NCBI GenBank assembly: GCA_022559845.1 | Contig: CM040118.1 | Span: 262,159,519 to 262,223,518, forward strand | From: Amorphophallus konjac | Taxonomy: Eukaryota > Streptophyta > Magnoliopsida > Alismatales > Araceae | Direction: 5' to 3' | Length of the DNA: 64,000 bases | Shown: positions 54,219-64,000 of the stretch, piece by piece | Position numbering within the stretch: the stretch's first letter is position 1 | How the letters are laid out: each line of letters starts with the position of its first letter | Program-made: the position numbers and the translations under genes | The notes under the pieces: generated by a model | Told to the model about the DNA's origin: nothing | What the model saw: only the letters and a program-made list of their open reading frames with translations | Databases searched by the model: none

Positions 54219-57200
54219 TGTGGGAGATGAAAAAAAATTTTATTTGATTTTTTTTTATTTTAGAATATCTTTATTTGATATTTATTCGGTTATTTTTTTG
54301 TTTGTTTATTTGGTTTATTAATTAGGCGTGCCAGTCACTAGCGTGACAGTTTATTGTGCGCTCGACCTGACTCAGTCAGTCGATTGTGATATTCGTGTCA
54401 GGACCCGGAGTCCGTCATACCATAAAGCCTATGACGTTAATTACGTCCTTCCAAAGAAGGACAACCCTTGATTAGTTGCCAAGAAAGGATGCCTCAGGGG
54501 CAAAACAAGATAAGACTATTACGCTAACTCCGCTAACGGGATGCGAAACATGCATAGAAAACCATGCTACGCGGGACATGATAACAGTGTTATGGCGCAA
54601 ATCCGGCAGCATATCCCCTTATTTTGGACTGTGCCAAAGGGGGAATATAGGTCATCCATCCACGGAATGTCGGGATGGAAGCCAAAAGAGAGGCGGGCGT
54701 AGCCCTGGATCCAAAAAGGATTTGAGTGTGACGGGACAGTGTCCATTACCACTGTGTTTGTTGATATTTCCTTCAGAGACCATTGGGGGACTTGCAATGG
54801 CAGGACTCCCAGGGTCAGTAGGGTTGGACGAAAACTTGACAGTTAATGGCATACAATATCGGGGTAAGACCCCGTTAATATAGCTCCGTTTAGACATGGA
54901 TGAAGAACCATGAGACCCTCATGATATGATGCGGGTTAGCATGAAGGTTAACACGAGTGGGACATTGGGTTTAGGCTGGATCTAGGCTCAATGAAGTTGC
55001 TGAGACGCTAGATGTTTGAGTGGTAGCTATTGTTAAGATGAAATAGCATGGATGGGAGCCGGCGTGAAGGCCAAACGACGCGGTGGGGTCCCGGCGCGAT
55101 GATGAGCTCACAGGTTATCGGCACGATAAGTGGCCGGCGCGACCAGCGTCTTGGCGTGCCCGTCATCTGGCGCGGAACCCGCTCCATGAGAGGGCGGCGC
55201 CGGGAGGCTATATGGCATCGAGAAGAGGGGTTTCTTCATGTTTCAAGACTTAGAAGGCTTTTTGAGGTTGAGGGGGGAGCCCTCTTATGTTAAATAAGGA
55301 TCTCACAGGTTTGTCCATGGTGGTAGTTGGGTGAGGTGGAAAGTGAGGGTGGACTCGTCCATGGAAGGTCTAGGGAGACCGTATGACTGTGACGGTTATG
55401 TTCCCCTGTCATAGTGGGCAAAGGATCATGAGATGGTCTGCCTCAGATCTCTGCCACACAACCGGGGGTAGATTCATAGTTTCAGTGAAAGCGTCACACA
55501 ATGCGATAAAGTAAGGATTCGTGGATGAATTTCGGAAGCATTTCCCCTAATTTTGGACTGTGCCAAAAGGGGAATATAGGTCATCCATGCACGAAGTGCC
55601 GGGATGGAAGCCAAAGGAGAGCCGGGCGTAGCCCTGGATCCAAAAAGGATCTCAATCCCATGGGACAATGTCCACTTGTAATGGGATGCATCAATATCCC
55701 CTAGATAGCCAACGGAGAACATGCAGTGGCAGAACTCCATGACTTAACGGGGTAGCAGAATGTAGGGGGGGTTTAACCCCATCAATTTGGCTCCCATGAG
55801 GGTCGAGTGAAGGACACGATTTCTTATCAGAGTGATGGGGTCTTGTGGCTATGGGTCATCGGGCTCAAAATTGGTGATGGCATCGGCACGAGGCTATCGG
55901 CTTGGACGGGAGTCGGCATGAAAGAGAAAAAGGATCTTGGCGCGTCGGAAAGAACTCAATCCGGCGTGGGTAGCACTCGGCGCGAGACTTGCGTCGAGGG
56001 AGGGTCGCGCCGGGGGGCTTTGGGATTAGGGTTTTCAAAGGTCAGGAGCTGAGGGTTTCAGAGGGCTCTTTGAAGGTTTTAACGGGGGTTTATTCAGAGG
56101 ATCTTGAGATGTTTTACCCAAGGTTCTGGGGGGTTTATTCAAAGGATTTTGAGACGGCCCTAGGGGGAGCGAGGCTATCTCTGAGAGAAGGGGGTCTTCA
56201 CTCGGGGGCCTCACTGGGAGCAGGGCCATGGGCTGATTCGTACATACCTTGATAAGAGCATGTTCCCAACTACCTCTGCGAGGGAGAAGCCATGAGATAG
56301 GCTATCTCAGGCTCCCACTACTATCGCGGGGATAAAACTACGGAGATGATTCGACGAAAATCACTCGGACAATCCAAAGGATGTGCACTCAATGGAGCAT
56401 AATCTATTCACAGCAGCTACCAAATACATTAGGCTCCGAAGGAACAGAGAGGGAGAAAATGACCTCGCCCTTGACATTTTATTTCACTGCAAATAACTCA
56501 TACATTCAATGTAGCAGAGAATAAAGATAGAAGCAGACTACGAAGGTCTGAATACAGATGCCGCCCTTTTACAACCGGGCTATGCCAGCATTCGAAGTCA
56601 TCAAAAACACATTACTCAGGCATAGAGCGGATGAACAGAAACAAAAAAAAAGAGCTAGACTCAAATGAAAGACAGGGATGGGGAAGTATATAGCCCCTCA
56701 GGGCATCTTGGAACCGATCCCACCTTGAATTTCTCTTCCGAGCTTCTGAAACTCTTTTCTTTCTTTAGCTCCTGTAGAGGGCTCTCTGTTCTTTTCAGTG
56801 GCACCCTTGATCTATTATCTCTTCTCTCCTTCTTCTCTTCTATGCTCTGTGTCTTCTTCTTCTGTTGTTGTTGTTGTTTTTTTTTTTTGTATTGTTCGAA
56901 GGCAGCAGCCTTTATAGAAGGGTGGCCTTCTGTTCCTGGCGTGAGCTTCTCGGCGCGCCTCAACACGCATCATCTCGGTGCGCCTGGCTTCGTATTGGGC
57001 TTGGCCCATCTATTCAGAACCCGGTGCCGGAAGAGGCTCATCTAATGGGCTTCTTTTCATTGCTCTGGTGGGCTTCTGGGTATATTCCTCTTGAGGCTTA
57101 TTTAGCACCTTGCGTTCACGCCCATGTGTGAGGCAGTGTGAATCCCTTTTCATGAGAATCAAAATTATCTGAGGTTTCTCTTCAGTAGGTAGATGGTTGC

Positions 57201-57424
57201 CTGAATGTTATTATAATTTTATCAGCCCGACTATCTGAATGACAGCAGTGCTGGATAGCGGCCTAGCCAGAGATGGCTTTAGCCGGACAGAGTGTTAGGG
57301 GTAGTAAACCTCTTCTATTCTGATTCTCAGTACTTCCAGGGATGGTACAGGAGCCGCACCATTGGTTGACCTTCAGGGCCCTGAGTCTGCTTTGGTCTTT
57401 TCTGATATATTTTAGGTGTCAACA
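54219..57424 (-). repeat. 5' LTR of element B
   Basis: On the minus strand it starts TGTTGACACC at 57424, where it cuts D's gag, and ends CTCCCACA at 54219 next to the PBS. It holds a direct internal duplication (about 54600-55310 and 55535-56260, both with TTTGGACTGTGCCAAA and CGTAGCCCTGGATCCAAAAA) and the palindrome TTGGGCTTGGCCCA at 56995-57008. The partner LTR is outside the window, so the limits rest on the TG/CA ends, the PBS and the break in D. Confidence 0.82.
56994..57009 (-). promoter_or_regulatory. Palindromic TGGGC/GCCCA site in B's LTR
   Basis: ATTGGGCTTGGCCCAT lies 415 bp inside the U3 end, with more TGGGCTT sites near 57046 and 57068. It matches the palindromes of A's U3. Confidence 0.5.
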
Positions 57425-58562
57425 GCATCCTCCCAATCATCTATTGTGTATTTTTCAAAAGGAATGCTTACCTTATTATTTGTGTCAGCCATGAGACACA
57501 GTCCTTGCTCCTCCTCTTCTGAAGAGTCCTCTTTAATATCCTCTTCCTCGTCACTCCATGTGCAGACCATAGCTTGAGGCCTCTTTTTCTGCACTTTTGG
57601 GTTCTTCTTCATGAGCTCTAGGCATTCACTTTTCATGTGTCCTGGTTTTTTACAGTGAAAACATGTAAACTTATCAGAACCTCTATTCTTGTCAAATTTA
57701 AAATTGGAGTTCTTACCATCCTGTTGCGGCCTTCTTCTTCTGAAGCTCTTACTCTGGTCCTCAGAAATTTCTGGAATTGCCGGGTTAGCATAGCCTACTG
57801 CTCATCATCGAGACCTGAGAGATTCTCATATTCCTCACTGCTCTCACCACTGCTTCTGGATACCTTAAGAGCTATGGTTTTTCCTTTCTTGTTCTCTTCT
57901 GTATTCCTCTTAAGGTTGATCTCGTAAGCCATCAGGGATCCTATCAGCTCTGTCATAGTCATAGTGGATAGGTCCTTAGACTCTTCTAAGACAGTGGCTT
58001 TTGTGTGCCACACCGGGGTTAGGGACCTTAGTATTTTGCTAACCAATTCATTTTCCTAGATGGGTTTAACCAGAGCTTTCAGACTGTTGGTGACTTGTGA
58101 GAGCCTAGCATACATTTCTGATATGGTCTCACCGGGCTTCATTCTAAATAATTCATAATCATAGGTCAACATATCTACCTTCGTGGCTCGTACCTGTGAT
58201 GTTCTCTCATAGATCAACTGAAGTTCATCCCACATTTTCTTGGTTGTTTTGTATGTAGAAATTCTGGAATACTCCTCGGGATGTACAACACACTGCATGA
58301 TGTTCATCACCGTCCAATTTACAGTTGATACACGTATCTGCTCCCTGGACCAAGTACCTTCATCTTCAGGAAGCTCGAATGGTTCGGTGGTAATGACCCT
58401 CCACAGTTCATGGCTCTGAGCCCTTAGAAACACCTCCATCCTATTTTTCCAATAGAGATAGTTAGTACCATCAAAGAATGGTGGACGATTAATAGAATGT
58501 CTCTCAGGGATGAAGCTACGAGGGGCGCTAGATCCAGGTGTTCCCTGGTCATTGGATCACAT
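57425..58562 (-). pseudogene. gag: Element D gag (truncated by B)
   Basis: The frame starts at ATG 58562; codon 2 is TGA where E has TGG. It reads RPPFFDGTNYLYWKNRM, the copia gag entry, then LWRVITTEPFELP, MNIMQCVVHPEEYSRI and KMWDELQLIYE. Stops are at 58056 and 57795, with a frameshift near 57720. The zinc knuckle CFHCKKPGHMKSEC is intact near 57620-57665. It ends IDDWEDA at 57425, where B's LTR starts. Confidence 0.88.
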
Positions 58563-58571
58563 GTTGGGAAA

Positions 58572-58586
58572 CCTGCTCTGATACCA
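58572..58586 (-). promoter_or_regulatory. Primer-binding site of D (initiator Met tRNA type)
   Basis: The minus strand reads TGGTATCAGAGCAGG, two bases from the LTR. Confidence 0.9.
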
Positions 58587-59044
58587 ATTGATAGACACCG
58601 ATAGTGTGATGTAGAAGGGGGGGATGAATAGATCACTCACAAATTGCAGTAAACCAAGAGCAATTCAACCAGAGAATTCAGATTGGCTAACTTGAATATG
58701 TAAATAACTCCAATGCTCAATGAGGCAATTAAATAGAAAAGATAGTTGCGTATACAACTCAGTGAAATGGATTAGATATGTGATCAAACAAGTGACGAGC
58801 AGTAAAAAATGCAAGATGAATATCCTCATTCAACAACATCAGTAGGAAACATGAATGTGAAACCCACAGAGAAATTCACGAAGCAGCCAATGGGATACAA
58901 GGCAGAGTTTGGGCTAGGAGGTCTCCTCACACAAGGGCAGCTTTCTAGACAGGCCTGTCCTATCCTTCCGACTGGACCTTTCGATATACCACTTGTTGTA
59001 GGGAAATAGCTGAAGCAAATATTTAACAATGCAAACCACACAAT

Positions 59045-59351
59045 CTGATAAAGCGATTTTTAGGTGGTTCGATTGCACAATGTAATCTATGTCCACCCCT
59101 CGCTCACAATGAGCGAGGATTCCTTGCACAAAGCAATACCATCAAGCAGACTCAGTTTGCTACAAGATGCTGGCTCACAGCTTGAAACCAGAGGGAGACA
59201 AATCCCTCAACCCAAGTTCTGCTACCCATAAAACGTGGCACCTGGGCTTGCTACCCACAAGTCTAGAACCGAAGGACCTTCCTCCCTTCCTCAGAAACAG
59301 AGGGAACCCACCAGTGACCCCAAGTCGCTCCCAATCGGAGAGAATGTCTCC
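59045..59351 (-). other. Stem-loop block in D's LTR
   Basis: Plus-strand order: TTAGGTGGTTCG, CTATGTCCACCCCTC, CCTCGCTCA-CAA-TGAGCGAGG, GAGGGAGACAAATCCCTC (59191-59208) and GGAGAGAATGTCTCC (59337-59351). The layout matches C and E but the stems differ in sequence. Confidence 0.55.
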
Positions 59352-59937
59352 CTTCCTCCAAGAACACTCGGAGGGAATAAAACGATAAACCAAAGCAAGA
59401 ATGTAATGAAAAACAAAATAGAAAACTAAAAATAGAAACGAAACGTAGCTTCGTAGAAGTACTTTGAATCAGAATGGCTGACTGCTCTCAAACTTCCTTT
59501 TCTCACTCTTTTCCTTCGCACTAACTTTCATGTTCCATCTCTTCTTTCTGGCACTGCTCTCTTTTTTAGATGGGATCTTCACACAGCAGGACCTCTCGCA
59601 GCTTTTGGCAGTCGCAACTCTTTCCTTTGATCGGGGTCGCCCTTAATTTATAGAGTAGAGTATCGTTAATGAGAGGAAGACATCGAATCATTTTAATCCA
59701 CGTGTAAATAGAATATTCCTCAGTCATTGAGCTCTCTAGTCTTCTGCCACGTGGACATCTCTTTTCACGCCAAAAGGAATCTCTCGATGAGATTGGTCCA
59801 AAGTTAGGCAGAACTTAAACTTGAATTTTTGGTGACTGAATAAGTGATCACGTGCCTTGGAAGGAGTGTCATTGACTCGAGTCATCAACCTTCCAGGTCG
59901 AGGCAACTTTTAAGACATCAGCTTCGTTAGTCCAGAT

Positions 59938-60262
59938 AGGTCGATGCATCATGCATTTCCCTTTGCTAATTTAGTATAGCATCGATGCATCCCACTTGGT
60001 GCCTCGATGCATCGATTTTGTATCCTGTGAAGGCGCTACCATTTTCTTGGCTGGCTTCATTCTGCGTCGAGGCATCTTGCTTAGTACCTCGATGCATCAC
60101 TCTTGAGTGCGTCGATGTAGTGGCTAACTGCTCTGATTTGTCGCTCTATGCAAGGTGGCTCTTGATTGTACCGCATCTATGCAGTGGCTGACTACATCGA
60201 CCTTATGTGCTTCGCCAGCTATCTCTTGATAGTACTACGTCGAGGCAGTTGCTTGCTGCATC
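59938..60262. repeat. TCGATGCATC-type motif cluster in D's LTR
   Basis: At least eight variants of TCGATGCATC, TCGAGGCA or TCGATGTAG occur, mostly in pairs 25-35 bp apart. Confidence 0.6.
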
Positions 60263-60322
60263 GAGGAAGAACACTTGACATCCTTGCATTTAAACAATAT
60301 GTAAATCCGTTTAAACTGTTCA

Positions 60323-62106
60323 ATGTAATTATGTGCAATTTTATTCAATCACAGTATAAGAGACTCAACTTTTTCTTTATGGTTGAAATTGACAGAGTAA
60401 CTCATATTGGTTTGACTTCAACAAAACACAGAATGCAACATAACTTTTCTTTGCCTTTTTCTGGACAGAACGAGATGGTTTTGAGTTCAAATGGCCTTTT
60501 TTTAGAGGGGTTAAATCATAACCCTTCTTTTCTGAAATTGACTCTAGTGCCTAAGAGGGCATCCAAGTTGGATTTTCCCTGGGTCATTCTTTCTAGGGCA
60601 GATTGCCTATCCTTCAGCTCATTTTCAGCCTTCTCATGGCTTTTCTGTAACTCAACATTGACAGCGTTTATTGCCTCATATTTTTCAAGACTAAGCTCTC
60701 TCTCTCTTTCACAATCCTGATGCTTCAAACTGGTTTGGCTGAGTTGTTTTCTGAGCTTTTCATTTTTCTCCCTTAAGCTCTTCAGTTCTGAGCAGTTGCT
60801 TTCAAAATCTTCAATTTGTGTCTTCAGTTTTTCATTTTCAGTTTTTAGTGTTTCCAACTCCTTATTAACAAGATTATTATGAGCAAGCGCATTGATTTTC
60901 TTCTTTAGATGCCTGTTCTCTTTCTTAAAAACTTCATATCTTTCAAACAAATTAGTGTATGCCTCTTCCCAATCTTCAGTAGAAAAATTGTCAAATGGGG
61001 GTGGTTACCTGATCTTCTTCTTCATTGGCCATTAGACAAAGACCGTCCTCATCTTCATATGTAGAAGAATTTTCATCTTCCTCTTCATCATCGCTCTAGG
61101 TATTGACCATCGCTTTGGGCTTCTTCCCCTTGGCCTTCGTCATTGTTTTCAGCAACTTGGGGCATTCTCCTCGCATATGCCCAAGCCTCTTGCATTGATA
61201 ACATAAGACTTTGTCAGACCTTTTTGCTTGATCAGATTTGAAGTTGGAGTTTCTACTTACCTGTGGCGTTCTCTTCCTCCTCTGAAATTTACCTCTGATT
61301 CTTAGGAATTTCTTGAACTACCAGGTGAGAAGAGCATGGTCGGCTAGGCTTCCCTCTGGGATGTCATCTTCATTGTTCTCATCAGATCCATCTGTGCTCT
61401 CAGAGACTTTGAGAGCCACCGTCCTCTTTTGCTTGGGATCTTCTTCATTCCTCTTCAGATTGAGCTCGTATGTCATGAGTGAGCCTATTAATCCATCAAC
61501 TGTCAATACAGACAAATCTTTGGAGTCTTCAATAACAGTGTCCTTAGTGTGCCATGTTGGGGTGAGAGATCTAAGGATCTTCCTAACCAATTCACCGTTA
61601 GTGTATTCTTTTCCTAGAAGTTTTAAGCAGTTTGTAAATTGGGCAAATCTTGCACATATTTTAGAAATAGATTCATCTGGTTTCATTCTGAACATTTCAT
61701 AATTAGAAATCAACATGTTGGCCTATGTGGCCATAACCTCAGATGTCCCCTCATAGATTAGCTCAAGCTTATCCCACATTTCTTTTGCAGATTTGCAAGT
61801 GGAGACTCTTGAGTATTCTGTGGGGTGGATAGCGCACTGCATTATATTCATTGCGCTCCAATTGACTGTGGATTTCTTAACCTTGTCAGGGGTCCAACTA
61901 TCATCTACCTCTGGTAGAATGAAGGGACCTCTACTAACCATACGCCAAATCAAATGATCCTAGGCGCGAAGAAAAACATTCAGTCTATTTATCTAATACA
62001 GATAGTTTGTTCCATCGAAGAACGGAGGTCGATTGATGGCATGGCCCTCAGCTATGTAGCTGCAAGGGACATTCCCGTTGGATCTCCCCTGGTCCTTGGA
62101 CCACAT
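60323..62106 (-). pseudogene. gag: Element E gag (truncated by D)
   Basis: It starts at ATG 62106 (MWSKDQGRSNG) and is colinear with D's gag: RPPFFDGTNYLY, then a TAG where D has TGG, then IWRMVSRGPFILP, MNIMQCAIHPTEYSRV and KMWDKLELIYEG. Stops include 61723 and 61318. The zinc knuckle CYQCKRLGHMRGEC lies near 61160-61200. After an acidic stretch comes a coiled coil (60950-60516), a TGA near 60513 and a short tail that fades near 60400, where D begins. Confidence 0.85.
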
Positions 62107-62116
62107 TTCTAGGGAA

Positions 62117-62131
62117 CCTGCTCTGATACCA
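62117..62131 (-). promoter_or_regulatory. Primer-binding site of E (initiator Met tRNA type)
   Basis: The minus strand reads TGGTATCAGAGCAGG, five bases from the LTR. Confidence 0.9.
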
Positions 62132-62362
62132 ACTATTGGATGGTATGAGAGGATCTAGAGGGGGTTGAATAGATCCTACACTCAATCTTTGACCACCTCT
62201 TAGAAATTAGCAAAACAACAGACTATGGAGCCAAGGGAAATGCAAGACTGAGCTAAAACGTGGAATGCCATCAGCGGAATGAAACGTAATACACTTGATA
62301 ATCCAAAACACAAGCGAAGAAAGGATAGATGAAATGGACGCCAAGCATCAAACCACAACACC

Positions 62363-62567
62363 AGGAATTTTAACGTGGTCCGGCTCCTACAAAGCACGCC
62401 TACGTCCACCCCTCACCAACTTGGTGAGGCTTCCACTCTTTGGCCAAAAGAAACACACACATGCTGGAAACCCAGTAGAACACGGGGACAAGTCCCCCCC
62501 CCCCCCCACACACACACGAGGAGCATTCTCCTCACGCTACAACACGTAGCACACGGGGATGACTCCC
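62363..62567 (-). other. Stem-loop block in E's LTR
   Basis: Plus-strand order: AACGTGGTCCGG, CTACGTCCACCCCTC, CCTCACCAA-C-TTGGTGAGG, GGGGACAAGTCCCC (62484-62497), GAGGAGCATTCTCCTC (62518-62533) and GGGGATGACTCCC (62555-62567). It is the clearest of the three blocks. Confidence 0.58.
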
Positions 62568-63274
62568 TACACGCAGAGTAGTTCAAAAAAGTAAAAGATA
62601 AAAATAGAAGAAACAAGAAAAGAACTTCAACAGGAAGAGAAAATCTAGCAAGGCCGCGAAGTCGATCAAGACTGAAAAATCAACACAGCTGAAGGAGATG
62701 GCTGGCTGCACTCTTTCTCCTCTAACTCTCAAATCTTTTTCTGGAATCCCAGGATGGACACTCTCTCTCCTTCCCTTTTCTATCTGGTTCTCACGTCCAA
62801 GCTTTCTCCAGGCTTCACCAACAGTAATGGCAGCAGTAGCAACATGCAAGCAAGAATCGTCTAATTTATAGGCACAATAGGTAGAGAAATTTCCCTCCAA
62901 AGGTTTGCAATTTGATTGGCTAGAATAAATAAGTGAAGTTTGACCAAGAGTCCTTACAGCATCTCAATTTTTATTGGCTGGCATGCAGGAACGACGCCCT
63001 TCTGACCTAGAAGATTTTCCAGACCTATCTCTGACTGGTTGGATGCAAAAAGAAGGTTACCATGAAAGGTGACCTTTCCCATATTTGTAATCCAACAAAT
63101 CTTCTTTCCAAAAAGTTGTTTTGGCAATCAAATGATGACAAGGATAGTTATCTATCCTAGGAGCCTTTTCTAGACCTCAAAAATCATGTTTTTGGAGATT
63201 TATGGTTGCTATTTTTGGCTCCTGGATGGTTTTCGAAGAGTGCAGTTCTGACAAAGTATATTAGAGGAACCTTG

Positions 63275-63990
63275 GGTGCGTCGACGTAGCATCACCCATG
63301 TGTCGACGCATCTGTTGAAGATTCACCTTTAAATGGCTTCTGGAAGGCCCCCTTGCATCGACGCCCTGAGAGGGCGGGGTCGACACATCCATCGCTATCG
63401 CCTGTTGGTGCTTGTGGAGTCGATGCCGTGAAGATCTGAAGTCGACATAGCCAATTTCCCTCCTGTACGGCTTGCAAGGTGATCTTGATGGAGTCGACGC
63501 TACTTATGGGGTGCATCGACGCATCTGTCTAGAGGTGCCTTTACAACACTTTCTAGGAGAGCCTTTCGTCGATGCCCTGAGTTGGTGGGGTCGACGCAGC
63601 CTAGCATGGCAGAACGCCAGTGAAAAGGGGTCAACCCCATGGGCCGACTCCTTCACTTCCCACGTTGGCTGAACTGCTAGCTCTACTTGATTGCGTCGAT
63701 GTAATGAGGCTATGAGGTTGATGCAGCTGAAGGCCCGTTTGGACTTTTCTTCCTTTTGAGATCACTTGCATTGACGCATCCTGTGTTGGGGTTGGCGTAG
63801 CCTTTTAGGCTTGGTTAAACTTCTTCATACCTAGCCAATCAAGGGATGTTTCTTGAGTTTCTAACTTAATTGGCCAATGACTTATAGTGAGACATCATCA
63901 AAACATAATTTATACAACAACGTCCACACAAAGGGACGCCCATTCATAGGTGTCGACCCAAAGGAGGTGGAGTCGACCCATAAAATGGCA
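63275..63990. repeat. GTCGACGCATC-type motif cluster in E's LTR
   Basis: About fourteen variants of GTCGACGCATC, GTCGATG or GTCGACCC occur, again often as pairs 25-40 bp apart. Confidence 0.62.
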
Positions 63991-64000
63991 TCACTTCACG

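Larger units (their letters stand above)
1..57424 (-). mobile_element. Element B: Tat-lineage Ty3/gypsy retrotransposon, interrupted, 3' LTR outside window
   Basis: On the minus strand the order is 5' LTR (57424-54219), PBS (54214-54197), leader ORFs, gag, protease, RT, RNase H, second RNase H and integrase, then a long 3' region (7639-1). A second RNase H between RT and integrase is the mark of the Tat lineage. The element is split by A (8034-45162); removing A and one copy of the 5-bp duplication rejoins integrase in frame. The visible part is about 20.3 kb. The 3' LTR should end in the bases seen at 57400-57424 and no copy of that end occurs at 1-7639, so it lies left of the window. That all of 1-7639 belongs to B is inferred from continuity and from comparison with A's layout. 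Confidence 0.85.
57425..60322 (-). mobile_element. Element D: Ty1/copia retrotransposon, 5' part only
   Basis: On the minus strand an LTR (about 60322 to 58589) is followed by an initiator-Met type PBS and a copia gag that stops abruptly at 57425, exactly where B's 5' LTR begins (minus strand TGTTGACACC). D was therefore split by B and its remainder should lie left of the window. The outer LTR end at 60322 is the least certain boundary; I chose it because the minus-strand sequence there starts TGAACAG next to sequence that still reads as E's gag. Confidence 0.75.
58589..60322 (-). repeat. 5' LTR of element D
   Basis: On the plus strand it starts TGATAGACACC at 58589, next to the PBS. The far end at 60322 is inferred. 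It contains a small hairpin block (59045-59351) and a TCGATGCATC-type cluster (59938-60262). Confidence 0.65.
60323..64000 (-). mobile_element. Element E: Ty1/copia retrotransposon, 5' part only
   Basis: The minus strand shows part of an LTR (64000-62137, running off the window), a Met-type PBS and a copia gag that is colinear with D's gag and shares its MWS-x-DQG start. Gag can be followed to about 60400, where D's LTR takes over, so D is inferred to be inserted in E. No target duplication can be checked because D's other end is outside the window. Confidence 0.72.
62137..64000 (-). repeat. 5' LTR of element E, cut by the window edge
   Basis: On the plus strand it starts TGGATGGTATGAG at 62137. 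It holds the small hairpin block (62363-62567), a C run followed by a CA repeat (about 62495-62516), and a GTCGACGCATC cluster (63275-63990). Its outer end is not in the window. Confidence 0.75.

Noticed and set aside
1..64000. Endogenous pararetrovirus or other viral insertion
   Set aside because: All RT domains are of Ty3/gypsy Tat type, flanked by LTRs, PBS and integrase; no caulimovirid movement protein or coat motif was seen.

Overview
The window is nuclear DNA from a flowering plant with a large, retrotransposon-rich genome; the species cannot be told from the sequence. I see no host single-copy gene, rRNA, tRNA or CRISPR array. Almost every base can be assigned to five LTR retrotransposons, named here A to E, that sit inside one another.

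Layout, outermost first. E (Ty1/copia, minus strand) gives the right end: 5' LTR from 62137 past the window edge, primer-binding site (PBS) and a decayed gag. D (Ty1/copia, minus strand, related to E) has its 5' LTR at 58589 to about 60322 and a gag cut off at 57425. B (Ty3/gypsy Tat lineage, minus strand) cuts D's gag. It has its 5' LTR at 54219-57424, leader ORFs, gag, protease, RT, two RNase H domains and integrase, then a long 3' region at 1-7639. B's 3' LTR lies left of the window. A (Ty3/gypsy, Ogre/Tat-like, plus strand, 8034-45162) cuts B's integrase gene, with 4.5-kb LTRs at 8034-12556 and 40569-45162. C (Ty1/copia-like, minus strand, 14905-25101) cuts A's gag; it has 2.29-kb LTRs and a gag but no recognisable pol. 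A-in-B and C-in-A are supported by 5-bp target duplications (one mismatch each) and by host frames that rejoin when the insert is removed. Without C, A is about 26.9 kb.

The most unusual content is in the 3' regions of the two Tat elements. A carries two genes antisense to its own pol, both of the plant mobile domain (PMD) class. One has six exons with phase-0 introns, the other two exons; each has a TATA-like box upstream. They look like diverged duplicates. B carries, in the corresponding position, an antisense ORF with a coiled-coil C-terminus. B also has four tandem arrays (about 78, 123, 119 and 42 bp units) separated by a repeated spacer; the first three arrays appear to share ancestry.

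The LTRs hold further structure: palindromic TGGGC/GCCCA sites in A and B, a 2-kb pyrimidine-biased tract, a tandem array of hairpin dyads in A's U5, micro-hairpins in the LTRs of C, D and E, and GTCGAC-type motif clusters. All coding regions carry stops or frameshifts, often C-to-T or G-to-A, so they are annotated as pseudogenes; the elements may have been active relatively recently.
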